A stretch of DNA of 64,000 nt from Cheiracanthium punctorium (taxonomy: Eukaryota > Arthropoda > Arachnida > Araneae > Cheiracanthiidae), in the NCBI GenBank assembly GCA_038373885.1, contig JAWZYV010010215.1, positions 186,001 to 250,000 of the forward strand. Reading direction: 5' to 3'. The number at the start of each line of letters is the position of its first letter. Within the stretch, counting starts at the first letter, position 1. The position numbers and the translations under genes were made by a program. Under the pieces are notes generated by a model, which did not search any database, had not been told where the DNA came from, and saw only the letters and a program-made list of their open reading frames with translations. This document shows, one piece after another, positions 10,477 through 21,877 of the stretch.

Positions 10477-10979
10477 CCCTTTGAGGCGCAACCCTTTCCC
10501 AATGCTGAAAAAAAGGGCAGCCGTTGCCATCGCTCGACTTAACTACCAGCAAGATGGCGGACGATCGAAACGTTCATCGCGTGCCACAGATATAGAGACC
10601 CTTTTTTGAACACAGCTGGCTGTGCCGCACAGCCAGCTATCGTCAAAAAAGGGTCTCTAGATCTGTGGCACGCGATGAACGTTTCGATCGTCCGCCCTCT
10701 TGCTGGTAGTTAAGTCGAGCGATGGCAACGGCTTCCCTTTTTTCAGCATTGGGCCATCTATCCTGCTGTTCGCGCATTCTTTTCCATTTTTCAGCAGATG
10801 TGAGTGCTGTTAAAAATAATCTTTTCACGGGAAATGACGTGCTAAGAAGTAAAGGATTCTCGTGGAGCTCTGTCACCCTCAACTATTTTTATAAAAATCG
10901 AATGCATTCTTCGTGACTGGCAACAGTCAAAACGTCAGAGTTTGGTGTTCCAAGAGCGGGAACACTGCGCGTTAAAGGG
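10477..10979 (+). mobile_element. TTAA-1 foldback MITE, full length
   Basis: TTAA at 10473-10476 and 10980-10983 with intact CCCTTTGAGGCGC and GCGCGTTAAAGGG ends. The hairpin centre at about 10605-10650 contains AGCTGGCTGTGCCGCACAGC. The arms are nearly perfect, so a transcript could fold into a ~140-bp duplex. Confidence 0.88.
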
Positions 10980-10983
10980 TTAA

Positions 10984-12290
10984 AGCCCTAGAAGCGGGAC
11001 GTCCCGGCTCTCGCTCGACGCTTGGGAACCCTAGTCGGAACATCGAGTTGCACACCTGCCTTTTGGATTGCAATCGACTAGGTAGTATATCGACAGGGCC
11101 AGGCAAAAGACATTTAATAAAGTCTACTATCGTCAACGTGAATTCATTAAAAGTATGCGAGCATTCGTTGTTTAGGGCCGTGCCCGCGAAATTTTCAAAT
11201 GTGGTCAAGCTTGGCTAGTTTTGGTGAAATATTGCTCCATTTTTGCGCCAATTACGTGTTGTTAAAACTGAACACAGCCTGTTTAATATGTATCTGTATT
11301 ACTGGGCTAGGAATTGCCAATTTTTAATATTATTAAAATATCCTGTCTCCATATGTAGTTCATCGAAATTTCTATAATTCAATAGTCGTATAATTTAAAA
11401 TACGTACAATTTAATATTCGTAATTCATGTAGTATCTTTATTAGATTTTTACAATAGCTTTCAGACATTTCACGTAAAAATTATATAAATTAAAAAATTA
11501 AAAAACAGTTATTTAAAATAAACGAATATCTCGTACTTGAAAGAAATTATTCTCTGTATAAATTAAACATGTTTTATTTATGGGGAAATCAATTTGGGAA
11601 ATATTACATTATACTTGAAACGTTTTTTAGGTTATGCATTGTTAATAATTTTCAGTAACATAAGCATTTCTTGAATTTTCTTCAAAACTCAAATTAAATT
11701 TTAAATAAGGTTAGGAGGGTGCTTAATTAGATTTCAGTTTCGTATTATATTTAAATATCAACAAAAATAAAAGGATACATTTTTATTTCAATTTCATTTA
11801 GCAATGCGGTTCACTAAGTAATTATGCAGTCCGAAAACAGTGTTCACTGATGGTAACAAGTAAACTGTATTTATTCAAAACTCGTATAAACTAATTAAAT
11901 TTTTATTGTAATTCTGTTTCTCCATAAACTCTCATAATTCTGCACAGAAGTATCTTGGTCGGATTATACAATACTCTGTTTGCATTACTAGGTGCATTTA
12001 AGAAATGATTTTAATGAATTTTACAATGGAAAATGTGGAACAGAAAAAAATGTGCTTCCCGAAAAAATATTATTTAATTATGCATACCACCCAACCACGC
12101 AACCGAAAAAAAAAACACCCTACAACCCAATATGTACCCTACGAATATAATACTTTGATAAAACCAACACTGCAGATTACGTTCGGAACATTAACAAAAA
12201 ATTCGAAACAAAATTAGCAACTATCGGATAGCTTAGCCATGCATGTAACATTATTTTTTTATCTATCACCTAAATTTTTTTTTTCTGCAG
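10984..12290. other. AT-rich sequence, nothing recognised
   Basis: Strongly AT-rich from 11280 onward. Only short ORFs without motifs. Confidence 0.5.
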
Positions 12291-12450
12291 AAAATACTTT
12301 TTTTTTATTGTGTTTTTTTATGTTTCATAAGTCATAAAAATACATGTTTAACGCAATTTCAAAAGGATCAATACGCCCATAAAGGGTGAAACGCAAAAAT
12401 ATGGCCGTGCTAAAAACACTGATTTATGAACTCCGAGATTACTGCCGATT
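12291..12450. repeat. Dispersed repeat D (copy 1 of 3)
   Basis: Shares GTTTCATAAGT...AAAAATACAT and downstream AAAACACTGATTT strings with 16220-16370 and 17575-17720, in the same order and orientation but diverged. The nature is unknown; it may be pieces of one old element. Confidence 0.4.
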
Positions 12451-12702
12451 TCTTTTCTTTTTTTATTTTCCCTTGGATTTTCGAGTTTAAAAACTGCTTT
12501 ATTTTCTCTCCTTATCTTAAATAGAATGGGGAAAGTTAAATCATTCTATACCCATTGATTATAAAACACTTATCAACACAGCTGCTCCCCCCCCTCGCTT
12601 CAAATTTGGCCATCTATCGTCCATAAACAAAGTAAGATACTTTGGGCATGACCCCAAAAAAGCTGTAAAATCATAAATATAATTTTGCGAGACCCTTGTT
12701 AA

Positions 12703-13207
12703 CCCTTTAACGCGCAGTGTTCCCGCTCTGGGAACACGAAACTGACGTTTTGACTGTTGCCAGAAAAGAAGAATAGATTTGATTTCTATAAAAATAGTTG
12801 CGGGTGACAGAGCTCCACGAGAATAATTTACGTTTTAGCACGTCATTTCCCGTAAAAAAATGGTCACGATTATTTTTAACATAACTGACATCGGCTGAAA
12901 ATGGAGGAATGCGAGAACAGCTGGATAGATGGCCCAATGCTGGAAAAAGGGCAGCCTTTGCCATTGCTCGACTTAAATACCAGCAAGATCGCGGACGATC
13001 GAAACGTTCATCGCGTGCCACAGATCTAGAGACCCTTTTTTGACGACACGCACTGTGCCGCACAGCCAGCTGTCGTCAAAAAAGGGTCTCTAGATCTGTG
13101 GCACGCGATGAACGTTTCGATCGTCCGCCATCATGCTGGTAGTTAAGTCGAGCGATGGCAACGGCTGCCCTTTTTTCAGCATTGGGAAAGTGTTGTGCCT
13201 CAATGGG
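12703..13207 (-). mobile_element. TTAA-1 foldback MITE, full length, reverse
   Basis: TTAA at 12699-12702 then CCCTTTAACGCGCAGTG (the right end of the family); the other end reads CAATGGG followed by TTAA 13208-13211. The hairpin is centred at about 13050-13065 (CACTGTGCCGCACAGCC). Confidence 0.88.
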
Positions 13208-13211
13208 TTAA

Positions 13212-14004
13212 AATAGCTTTACGTGTTGTTTCTATATCCGAATGAAGGGTAAAGTGATTATAAACATCTCTATACTTACATTGTGATTGCAATGGATGAA
13301 TGTCTTTAATCTGTCTTAGACCGTAATGTATTGGAATTCTTTCGAGTGCTCCAGTGAAACGACCACAAATGCTACACTATTTTCCAAGGAGGGCCTTTTT
13401 TTGTAATCCTTAGTAACATATATTAAATTTTTTGTTTCATACAGATTATCTCTCTAAAATACGCTTTAAACACAATGCTTCCTGTACAGCGTCATGTATT
13501 GGAATTCTTTGGATGCTCCTGTAAACTACTACGTACATCATTTTTAATGGGGTGCATCATGTATTCCATTTTTGCTAAACTAACATCCGGGCCCACGAGA
13601 GGGAGGGATAGGAGGGGCCATTATTCCCTGGCCTGGCTTTAGGGGACCGCAAATTTTATGGAAGTTTTATTATGTATAAGATCTTGTCTACGTTACCTGT
13701 GGTAAATTTAAAGTGTACTAAATGTTCACTGTTTAAAAAAAATTATGGGAGAAAGGTTTGCAGATTTTTTTTATTTATTTACTAATTTGGGTTGGACGGA
13801 GTGAGGGGGGGGCGGGCTAGGGAGATGGAGGGCCCGTCACAAGCATACCCTGGATTTCGAAAATCCTGTCGCTCACATTTTCCAAATTTAAATTCTAGCT
13901 TTACCAGAATAATAACAGGTTTAGAACTATGAGTATGTAGTTGTTATGGCAACAAACATATCACACCCACACGCACAAAAAAAAAAAAAAAAAAAAAGTA
14001 CCGG
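13212..14004. other. Intervening sequence with internal near-duplicate
   Basis: TGTATTGGAATTCTTTCG at 13327-13344 and TGTATTGGAATTCTTTGG at 13495-13512 are near-identical strings about 168 bp apart. A poly-A run at 13978-13997. No gene seen. Confidence 0.4.
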
Positions 14005-14118
14005 TAAAGTAATTAAAAAACTTTGTAAAAAACACACATAAGATGTAATAGGTAAGAAAGTTCCTCTTACCTATTACATCTTATGTGTGTTTTTTACAAA
14101 GTTTTTTTAATTACTTTA
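14005..14118. repeat. Near-perfect 50-bp-arm hairpin
   Basis: The left arm TAAAGTAATTAAAAAACTTT...AGGTAAGA is the reverse complement of the right arm TCTTACCTAT...AATTACTTTA, differing by one base of poly-T length. The loop is about 7 bp (AAGTTCC). The right-arm string TTTTTTACAAAGTTTT recurs at about 44346-44361, so the arm belongs to a dispersed repeat. Confidence 0.85.
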
Positions 14119-14176
14119 TCGTTTAACACCAGTATTTTGAGTGATTTTTCAAGTATCGGTTTGTTATGCTTCTTAA

Positions 14177-14334
14177 CCCTTTGAGGCGCAACCCTTTCCC
14201 AATGCTGAAAAAAGGGCATCCGTTGCCATCGCTCGACTTAACTACCAGCAAGAAGGCGGACGATCGAAACGTTCATCGCGTGCCACAGATCTAGAGGCGT
14301 CCTCTTTTTTTGACGACAGCTGGCTGAGCACAGC
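14177..14334 (+). mobile_element. TTAA-1 MITE, left arm only
   Basis: TTAA at 14173-14176, then the family left end and first hairpin arm up to GACGACAGCTGGCTGAGC. The rest of the element is absent. Confidence 0.8.
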
Positions 14335-14706
14335 AAATTAATAGTGAATAACATTTCTCATCTAAATTTCTGTGTTATCAACGATGAAATCTATGACATG
14401 AGAGTTATTGTGTGTCTAAATAAAATGATTATTTCCAAAATAGCTTAGAAGCTTGAAAAGACTTAGAAACAGCCATTTTCTCTTTTCGTCGAGTAGACAA
14501 ACTAATACCACTTCATTTTTTGAAAAAAATATCACCCAATCTTTAAAATAAGCACAGTGATAAGTAAACTATGACTTCGTATACTGTGAATTTTTTAATA
14601 TTTTATATTTCATTTTTTAATTTGATTTACATTTTTTTAAAAAGATGTTCTTAGAATTCGAAACTTTGTTTTTTAATATAAGTAAATAATGCATGCACAA
14701 TTTTAA

Positions 14707-14982
14707 CCCATTTATGCCTAGCGTCCCTTTTTTGGGACGGCATTTCCGCTATCATTCGAAAACGTTATTTATTTTTCCGAGCCTTTATTCGCCAGTATTC
14801 AACCTCAATTCCACAAAACATTTTAATATGGCCAAGTGGGATGTTGGCATTTCAATTTTTATACATAATGATTTTAAGTGAAATAATCCCTTGTTCAAAA
14901 AGTTGACATCAGAAATTTATCAATTACTGCTGGTGTTAGCAAAAATCGAAGAAAGTCGCAAAAATATCCAGGCACGAATGGG
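14707..14982 (+). mobile_element. TTAA-2 MITE, intact
   Basis: TTAA at 14703-14706 and 14983-14986 flank CCCATTTATGCCTAGCG ... GGCACGAATGGG, 276 bp. Homologous throughout to 3899-4173. Just inside the left end is a perfect mini-hairpin GTCCCTTTTTTGGGAC (14722-14737). Confidence 0.88.
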
Positions 14983-14986
14983 TTAA

Positions 14987-15415
14987 ACTTGTAGAATAAG
15001 ACGGTCTCTCAGTTATACGACTTTTTTTTTTCTACGGTTCCTTGAAAGTCGTATACGTGAGAGGTTACTGTAGTTCCATTTGTTTTATAAGTTAAATTTC
15101 GAGGAATGCATAATATAATACAGCATTTTCCGGAATGCATGTTTTTCTGTATTTTTGCTTTTCTGTGTTTTCTGTATTTATGCATAACCAATCAAAAGGA
15201 AATGCAGTGTTCAGTTCTTGGAAAATAGGAATCGTATGCAAATTCATTGGTGTCGAATTTAGTTTAGTACGGTACAAGTGCTGCGTACCATTTGTTCGTC
15301 GTTACCGTGAAGTCCCGTTTTCCACTTGCACAGATAGCTGAAGGGTATAGATGCAAAAAGCACGTTCTCCACTTGGCAAGTTACTTCTTACTTCTCACAA
15401 AAAGGCAAAAATTGA
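14987..15415. other. Short intervening sequence, no gene seen
   Basis: Small ORFs on both strands without motifs. Imperfect repeats of TTTTCTGTATTT are present. Confidence 0.4.
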
Positions 15416-15419
15416 TTAA

Positions 15420-16088
15420 CCCTTTAACGCGCAGTGTTCCCGCTCTGGGAACCAACTCTGACGTTTTGACTGTTGCCAGTCACGTAGAATAGATTGGATT
15501 TCTATAAAAATAGTGGCGGGTGACAGAGCTCCTCAGAATCCTTTACTTTTTAGCACACGTCATTCCCCGTAAAAAAAATGGTCCCGATTATTTTTAACAG
15601 CACTGACAGCTGCTGAAAAAATGGAAGAATGCGAGAACACATGCATAGATTGCCCCATGCTTAAAAAAGGGCAGCCGTTGCCATCGCTCGACTTAACGAC
15701 CAGAAAGAGGGCGGACGATCGAAACGTTGGCACAGCCAGCTGTCGTCAAAAAAGGGTCTCTCGATCTGTGGCACGCAATGAACGTTTCGATCGTCCGCCC
15801 TCTTGCTGGTCGTTAAGTCGAGCGATTGTAACGGCTGCCCTTTTTTCAGCATGGGGCAATCTATCCAGCTGTTCTCTCATTCTTCCATTTTTCGGCAGAT
15901 GTCAGTGCTGTTAAAAACAATCGTGACCGTTTTTACGGGAAAGGACGTGCTAAAAAGTAAAGGATTCTCGTGGAGCTATGTCATCCTCAAATATTTGTCA
16001 TAGAAATCCAATCTGTTCTTCGCGATTGGCAACAGTCAAAACGTCCGAGTTGGGTGTTCCCAGAGCGGGAACACTGCGCGTTAAAGGG
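15420..16088. mobile_element. TTAA-1 variant with two right ends (giant palindrome)
   Basis: TTAA at 15416-15419 and 16089-16092. Both ends are the family right end (CCCTTTAACGCGCAGTG and its inverse), so the element is right-half, core, inverted right-half: arms of about 310 and 306 bp around about 15730-15780. Both arms carry the private variant GCCCCATGC / GCATGGGGC where other copies have CATTGGGC, suggesting one arm was copied from the other recently. Confidence 0.85.
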
Positions 16089-16092
16089 TTAA

Positions 16093-16493
16093 AAAGAAAA
16101 GAGAAAAAAAAATCAATGTAGATTAAAGATAAGATACCATAACTTTGTGATGTGCGATATTTTTTTTTTCTTACTTTAACTGTTATTACATTCCTTCAGA
16201 AGAGGTTTTTTTTATTATTATTATCAGGATTTTTATGTTGCATAAGTACTAAAAATGTATTCTTTGTGCACTTTAAAACGTTAGATAAGCACGGCTCTGT
16301 TGGGACCGAAAAAGAAAACTATTCTTAAAAGCAATTTTCAAGAACACTGATTTCTGACGTTCAGAGTAATGTATTCGGCGTTGACGGGCTATGTATTTTC
16401 TTTTTTCTTTTTTTTTTTTCGACCTGCAGTATGTTTCATAGTTTTATTTACTCTAGTTTTTTACCCCCATGCCGTATTGCTCATCGCTTTAAT
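16093..16493. repeat. Spacer containing dispersed repeat D (copy 2)
   Basis: Lies between two TTAA-1 copies. 16220-16370 matches the repeat at 12291-12450 in part (TTATGTTGCATAAGT, AACACTGATTT). No gene. Confidence 0.4.
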
Positions 16494-16497
16494 TTAA

Positions 16498-17063
16498 CCC
16501 TTTAACGCGCGATGTTCCCGCTCTGGGAACACCCAACTCTGACGTTTTCACTGTTGCCAATCACGAAGAATAGATTGGATTTCTATGACAAATATTTGAG
16601 GATGACATAGCTCCACGAGAATCCTTTACTTTTTAGCACGTCCTTTCCCGTAAAAACGGTCACGATTGTTTTTAACAGCACTGACATCTGCCGAAAAATG
16701 GGAGAACAGCTGGATAGATTGCCCCATGCTGAAAAAAGGGCAGCTATTACCTTCGCTCGACTTAACTACCAGCAAGAGGGCGGACGATCGAAACGTTCAT
16801 CGCGTGACACAGATCGAGAGACCCCTTTTTTGACGACAGCTGGCTGTGCCGCACAGAAAGTGTTAAAAATAGACAATCCTTTAAATTCACTGTGCGGCAC
16901 AGCCAGCTGTGCCGCACAGCCAGCTGTCGTCAAAAAAGGGGTCTCTCGATCTGTGTCACGCGATGAACGTTTCGATCGTCCGCCCTCTTGCTGGTAGTTA
17001 AGTGGAGTGATGGTAACGGCTGCCCCTTTTTTCAGCATTGGGAAAGGGTTGCACCTCAAAGGG
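16498..17063 (-). mobile_element. TTAA-1 MITE, reverse, with expanded centre
   Basis: TTAA at 16494-16497 and 17064-17067. The centre holds an extra ~80 bp (TGTGCCGCACAG ... CTGTGCGGCACAGCCAGC), duplicating the loop motif. The right half has the variant GACAAATATTTGAGGATGAC, otherwise found only in the neighbouring copy at about 15980-16000, showing exchange between the two. Confidence 0.85.
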
Positions 17064-17067
17064 TTAA

Positions 17068-18071
17068 GAGACAATCAAAGCGTGCAAAGGCTAAGCTAAA
17101 ATATCAAACCGTTGCCACCTAATTAAATTTGCATCGTAATCTTTCAACCAGAAATGAATGATTGTGTTTTGTCTGGCTCCTTAAGCGATATTGCTGAAGA
17201 AAGGGGAGGGAAAAAAAAAAAAACACTGTTTTCTTGGATTGTGAGTAATTGAGTATTTGCGTTATTTGATACATTTAAGAAACGTCTTCAATGCATCTTA
17301 ATATCCGAATAAATATGCTAGCAGCGAAATATTATTAAAATATACATTCCACTTAACCACGAAGTGGAGGCAAAAAATCGAACTCTTAGAATATTTTTAA
17401 TACTTCTTCACGAAAATTGCTTTAGAATTTATTTAAAGGAAGTAAAAAAAAAAAAGTAAAGCAAATACGATATCCGATATCAAGGTCATGTATGCTATGC
17501 ATGTGTATAGTTTTTTTAATGCTTTGCCTTTCATCATTATGATGTAACATCAGAAAGAGCTTTTAGTATTACATTACGAATTTATGTTGCATAAGTAGAA
17601 AATATATTTTTAACGCACTTGAGAATGTTCGATGTGGGGAGCAAGGCTAAAACAAAAAATTAAAAAATGTTGTAAAATAATAATAATAAAAGAAAAATCT
17701 AAAAACACTTTCATATTTTAAATACGCACTAAAATGCTGCGTATGAATCGCGTATCATAATCCATGCGTCGTCGCAATTTTTCTTCCTTATTTCATCAAG
17801 TTGGAAAGGGTATCATGATTCATGAGAATGCCGTGCTTTTCTACCTTGTTCCATAAAAACACTTCTTTGGGAATCGACCTACTAAAACTGCTTAACAATC
17901 CTCGTCAATCAAATTGGTACTTCACTTTTGCAATAAACTGCAGCGTTTGCGTGTTTCTCGCCAAATGTAGAAGACATCGCCACGCTAGTTTCAAGTTTTG
18001 GAAACTTACTTTTTAGCGCCAAACTGGGCGGTAAATCATCAAAAATTGCAAATTGATCTACGTATGGATAA
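17068..18071. other. Intervening sequence including repeat D (copy 3)
   Basis: 17575-17720 is the third copy of repeat D. The remainder is AT-rich with no coding signal. Confidence 0.4.
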
Positions 18072-18126
18072 AGATGCATTTTCCAACATAATCAAGCAAG
18101 ACATACTGGTAAAGCCCACGCATGAA
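18072..18126 (+). repeat. Local repeat CATTTTCCAACATAAT... (flanks a MITE)
   Basis: The unit CATTTTCCAACATAAT ... CACGCATGAATTA is repeated just after the MITE at 18621-18680 (ACTCATTTTCCAACATAATA ... CACGCATGGATTATG). The TTAA-1 copy sits in the TTAA at the junction of the two. Confidence 0.5.
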
Positions 18127-18130
18127 TTAA

Positions 18131-18611
18131 CCCTTTGAGGCGCAACCCTTTCCCAATGCTGAAAAAAGGGCAGCCGTTGCCATCGCCCGACTTAACTATC
18201 AGCAAGATGGCGGACGATCGAAACGTTCATCGCATGCCACATATCTAGAGACCCTTTTTTTACGACGGCTGGGTGTGCGGCACAGGGTCTCTAGATCTAT
18301 GGCATGCGATGAACGTTTCGATCGTCCGCCATCTTGCTGGTAGTTAATTCGAGCGATGGCAACGGTTGCCGTTTTTTCAGCATTGGGCAATCTATCCAGC
18401 TATTCTCGCATTTTTCCATTTTTCAGCAGATGTCGGTGCTGTTAAAAATAATCTTTTTACGGGAAAGGACGTGCTAAAAAGTAAAGGATTCTCGTGGAGC
18501 TATGTCACCCGCAACTATTTTTATAGAAATAAAATCTGTACTTCGTGACTGGCAACAGTCAAAACGTCAGAATTTGGTGTTCCCAGAGCAGGAACACTAC
18601 GCGTTAAAGGG
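18131..18611 (+). mobile_element. TTAA-1 foldback MITE, full length
   Basis: TTAA at 18127-18130 and 18612-18615. The arms meet at about 18270-18285 with a shortened centre (GGGTGTGCGGCACAGGG). The right end GCGTTAAAGGG is intact. Confidence 0.87.
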
Positions 18612-18615
18612 TTAA

Positions 18616-19281
18616 GACTCATTTTCCAACATAATAATAAAAAAAAACATACAGATTGAGTTCACGCATGGATTATGTTGTGCTTTCCAGCGTAATCAAG
18701 CAAAGCACTTATTAAATCCACGTAGAATGTAAAGTGCACTAAAGTGCGTAGTTAATAGGAAGAAAGTTGAGATTTCCTAACACACTTTCCATACGTATTT
18801 GTATTGATAACTTTTAGAGCTTGCTCGAATTTTCGGCCCAACCGGCATCATTGAATCCTTTTTCTGAATAACCAAATTTTAAATATAGTACATAAATTAT
18901 TGATAACGAAAAAGCTATGTTTTACAGAATGCTACTCAATCAATAGAGGAGAATACTTCCGATACTTTCCTATGAGAATACAGTTTGCATGATTTTTCTT
19001 CGATGCCAGAATTCCTTTGATTATGACCCTCAAAATGATGAGGTTGTACGCATATTAATCGAACATTATCGGACTGTATTTTAGGAAAACACAGTTTCAT
19101 CCCCTCCCTTCACACCAAATAATGCAGATTACTGCAAAAAATTTGTTTTTAAGTATATTCTTTCTCCACCTATCAAAATCAATCAGGCGTGGTGCTTTAA
19201 AATGGTGGATTATTTTGCCGATAACTTTAATTTTCCTTCAAAGATGCCCGGGATAAAATCCCAAGAAGATATTCCTGTTTC
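18616..19281. other. AT-rich intervening sequence
   Basis: Begins with the second local repeat; beyond 18760 nothing recognisable. Confidence 0.4.
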
Positions 19282-19285
19282 TTTT

Positions 19286-20312
19286 TACTTTCCGAGCATG
19301 TACCATGTAAGGAAAGTATTGTAATCATGAAAAAATTCGAATTCGAGATTTTGGTGTATTGACACGTTTTGAGGTCTTCTGAATTCATTTATGCTATTTT
19401 TACGAGATGTATGTATGTATGTGTGTATGTGTGTGTTGTGTGTGTGTGTGCATGTGTGTTTGTGCGTATGTGAGTGAACACGATAGCTCCTGAACAGGGC
19501 ATGCGATTGAGCTCAAATTGTGTATATATGGTATAAACCACCGTCGCAAGACCGGTATTGATTTGGGTGTATATAGGACTTACAGTTTTTCTGCAGGGCT
19601 ACGACAAAGATTTCTTTTACATTATGGCCTATGGAGGAAAATTCTGGAAAGTGCGCTAGCGTTTAATCGGTACATTCGATTGAGCTCAAATTGGATATAA
19701 ATGTTATAAACCACCTTCGAAAGACCGGTATTTATTTTGATGTGTATAGGACTTACAGTTTTTCTACAGGGCTACGACAAAGATTTCTTTTACATTATGG
19801 CCTATGGAGGAAAATTTTGGAAAGTGCGCTAGCGTTTAAACGGTCCATTCGATTGAGCTCAAATTGGGTATACATGTTATAAACCACCATTGTAAGACCG
19901 GTATTGATTTTGATGTGTATAGGACTTATAGTTTTTCTACAGGGCTACGACAAAGATTTCTTTTACATTATGGCCTATGGAGGAAAATTTTGGAAAGTGC
20001 GCTAGCGTTTAAACGGTACATTCGATTGAGCTCAAATTGGGTATACATGTTATAAACCACCATTGTAAGACCGGTATTGATTTTGATGTTTATAGGACTT
20101 ATAGTTTTTCTACAGGGCTACGACAAAGATTTCTTTTACATTATGGCCTATGGGGAGACATTCTTGAAAGTGCGCTAGCGTTTAAACGGTACATTCGATC
20201 GAGCTTCAATTTGGTATATATGTTTGAATTATTCACCGATTAAAATTTATTTAAATGCTTGGTAAAGATCTTAATCGTAAGTGTTCGGAAAGTCGAGTGG
20301 AGTCACTCCAGA
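19286..20312 (+). mobile_element. Helentron-like non-autonomous element, four 173-bp units
   Basis: 5' end TACTTTCCGAGCATGTACC with a short internal palindrome (TACTTTCC...GGAAAGTA); leader; (GTAT/GT)n microsatellite 19407-19470; GTGAACACGATAGCTCCTGA; then four head-to-tail units whose start codons fall exactly 173 bp apart (19518, 19691, 19864, 20037). The 3' end is TGTTCGGAAAGTCGAG followed by the stem-loop TGGAGTCACTCCA. ACTTTCCGAACA at the start and TGTTCGGAAAGT near the end are subterminal inverted repeats. This layout (subterminal inverted repeats, microsatellite, tandem core, 3' hairpin, T-rich flank) fits Helentron-associated (HINE/DINE-type) elements. Confidence 0.75.
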
Positions 20313-20397
20313 TATTTTAAATATCGGAGGGAAATGGGAAGATAATGAAGTATGCAATAGGAAGCAATTTTAGGACGTGGAGGGTAAATATTTGATA

Positions 20398-21471
20398 CTA
20401 GCTGAAGTACCCGTCGTTGACGGGTTAGCACTGAATGCAAATTTCCAAAAAGAAGGAACTTTCGTCAGCATTGTAGGAGTGCAAGGAATGGGTGTAGTAT
20501 ACTGCCAAAAGTAAAGAAAGCGAAGTTATAATTTTTATGTATTGTTAAAATATTACAGGTTAGAGAGTATCTATCATTTCATAAGCTTTAGTCGTAATGA
20601 TGGGATGCGCGAACGAATATTTCAGCATATTGAAATAATTCTCGCAAATTCGCAAAATTTAATCCACATTTTTGAAAAATTGGAATCCTAGAATTTACGT
20701 TGAAGCACAACCTATCATGTCACCCAATGTCGTTTCATTCCCTGCAGTCTTTATTTCGTGATACTGGAACAAAATTTCAGCATTTCAAAACGATTTTCGC
20801 AAAATCTCAAAATGTAATCAAAATATTTTAAAAATTCAACGCCTATAAATTAAGATTAGCAACTACCTATCCTATCACTCAATTTCGTATCATTTGTATT
20901 AGTCGTTATTATGTGATGTTTGAAGAAATATAAACGTATTTTGAGAGAATTTTCACAAAATCTCAAAATCTAATAAAAATGTTTAAAAAATTGGACACCT
21001 ATAGTTTATGTCGAGCAACCATCTACCATGTGACCCAATTTCATATCATTCGCTTGAGTCGTTATTACGTAATGCGGGAACAAATATTCAATCAGCTTTA
21101 AACGATTTTCGCAAAATCTCGAAATCTGATCGATTTTTAAAAAATTAGATGCTTATAGCTTAAGGTGAGTCACCACCTATCATTTCACCCAATATCATTT
21201 TTTCACCTTTGCAGTTATTACGTAATGTGCGAACACAAATTTACGCAGTTTGAAATGATTTTCGCAAAATTTCAAAATCTAATCAAGATTTTTTAAAAAT
21301 TCGACGCCTATGTTTTAAGTTGAGTGACCACCTATCATGACACCCAATTTCATATCATTCGCTTCAGTCGTTTTTACGTGATGCTTGAACACAAATTTAC
21401 GCAGTTTGAAAGGATTTTCGCAAAATCTCAAAATCTAATCAAGATTCAATTATTATAATATCTGTGGTTTG
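20398..21471 (-). mobile_element. Non-autonomous Helitron with ~155-bp tandem repeats
   Basis: On the minus strand the 3' end reads ACCCGTCAACGACGGGT (hairpin), ACTTCAG, CTAG at 20401-20398, then T: a textbook Helitron terminus. Inside are about five diverged units of ~155 bp marked by CACCTATCAT.TCACCCAAT near 20712, 20867, 21021, 21175 and 21331. The 5' end is uncertain, near 21455-21471 (minus-strand ATATTATAATAATTGAATC). Confidence 0.6.
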
Positions 21472-21473
21472 TA

Positions 21474-21877
21474 TCAGGTTGTAACGAAAGTTTTCCGCCA
21501 TATCTGCCTGAAATACTCACTTCTAACTCCTTAGATAACTGTTTTTTGAACTTTCGGTACCAAACCTGCACAGTGTCACATGATACGACAATAGTACTTA
21601 AAGCTGTACTCATAATTCGTTGATATTATGTAGCTGACTTTTTGCAACACAACTGGAAGTAAAGGATGGTTCTAATCCTCTAGAGTGATAGTTCCATTTG
21701 AGACACCTCATACTTAATAATAACTATATTTTCTACAGATTTCACAACACAGTGTTATAAAGTAAACCTCTTTCTTTCAAATGCCAAAAATCGTTTGACA
21801 AAATAGGAGCCAATACGCCAACGAGAACTGTGTGCTGACGAAGTTTGCGGTGGCGGGGAGCTTTCGTTACAACCTAA
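21474..21877. mobile_element. Mariner-type MITE M1
   Basis: Ends TCAGGTTGTAACGAAAG and (inverse) TTAGGTTGTAACGAAAG, each next to TA (21472-21473; 21878-21879). Length 404 bp. Homologous along its length to 27623-28025, with the same ends and a TA flank. TA target and TIR type fit Tc1/mariner. No transposase. Confidence 0.75.

Noticed and set aside
15621..17074. Overlapping ORFs with LVVKSSD and RQKRVSRSVARDERFDRPPS
   Set aside because: They recur on both strands in the hairpin arms of TTAA-1; the inverted structure generates them.
19286..20312. CRISPR-like array from regular 173-bp spacing
   Set aside because: Units are direct tandem copies without variable spacers, in a eukaryotic transposon.
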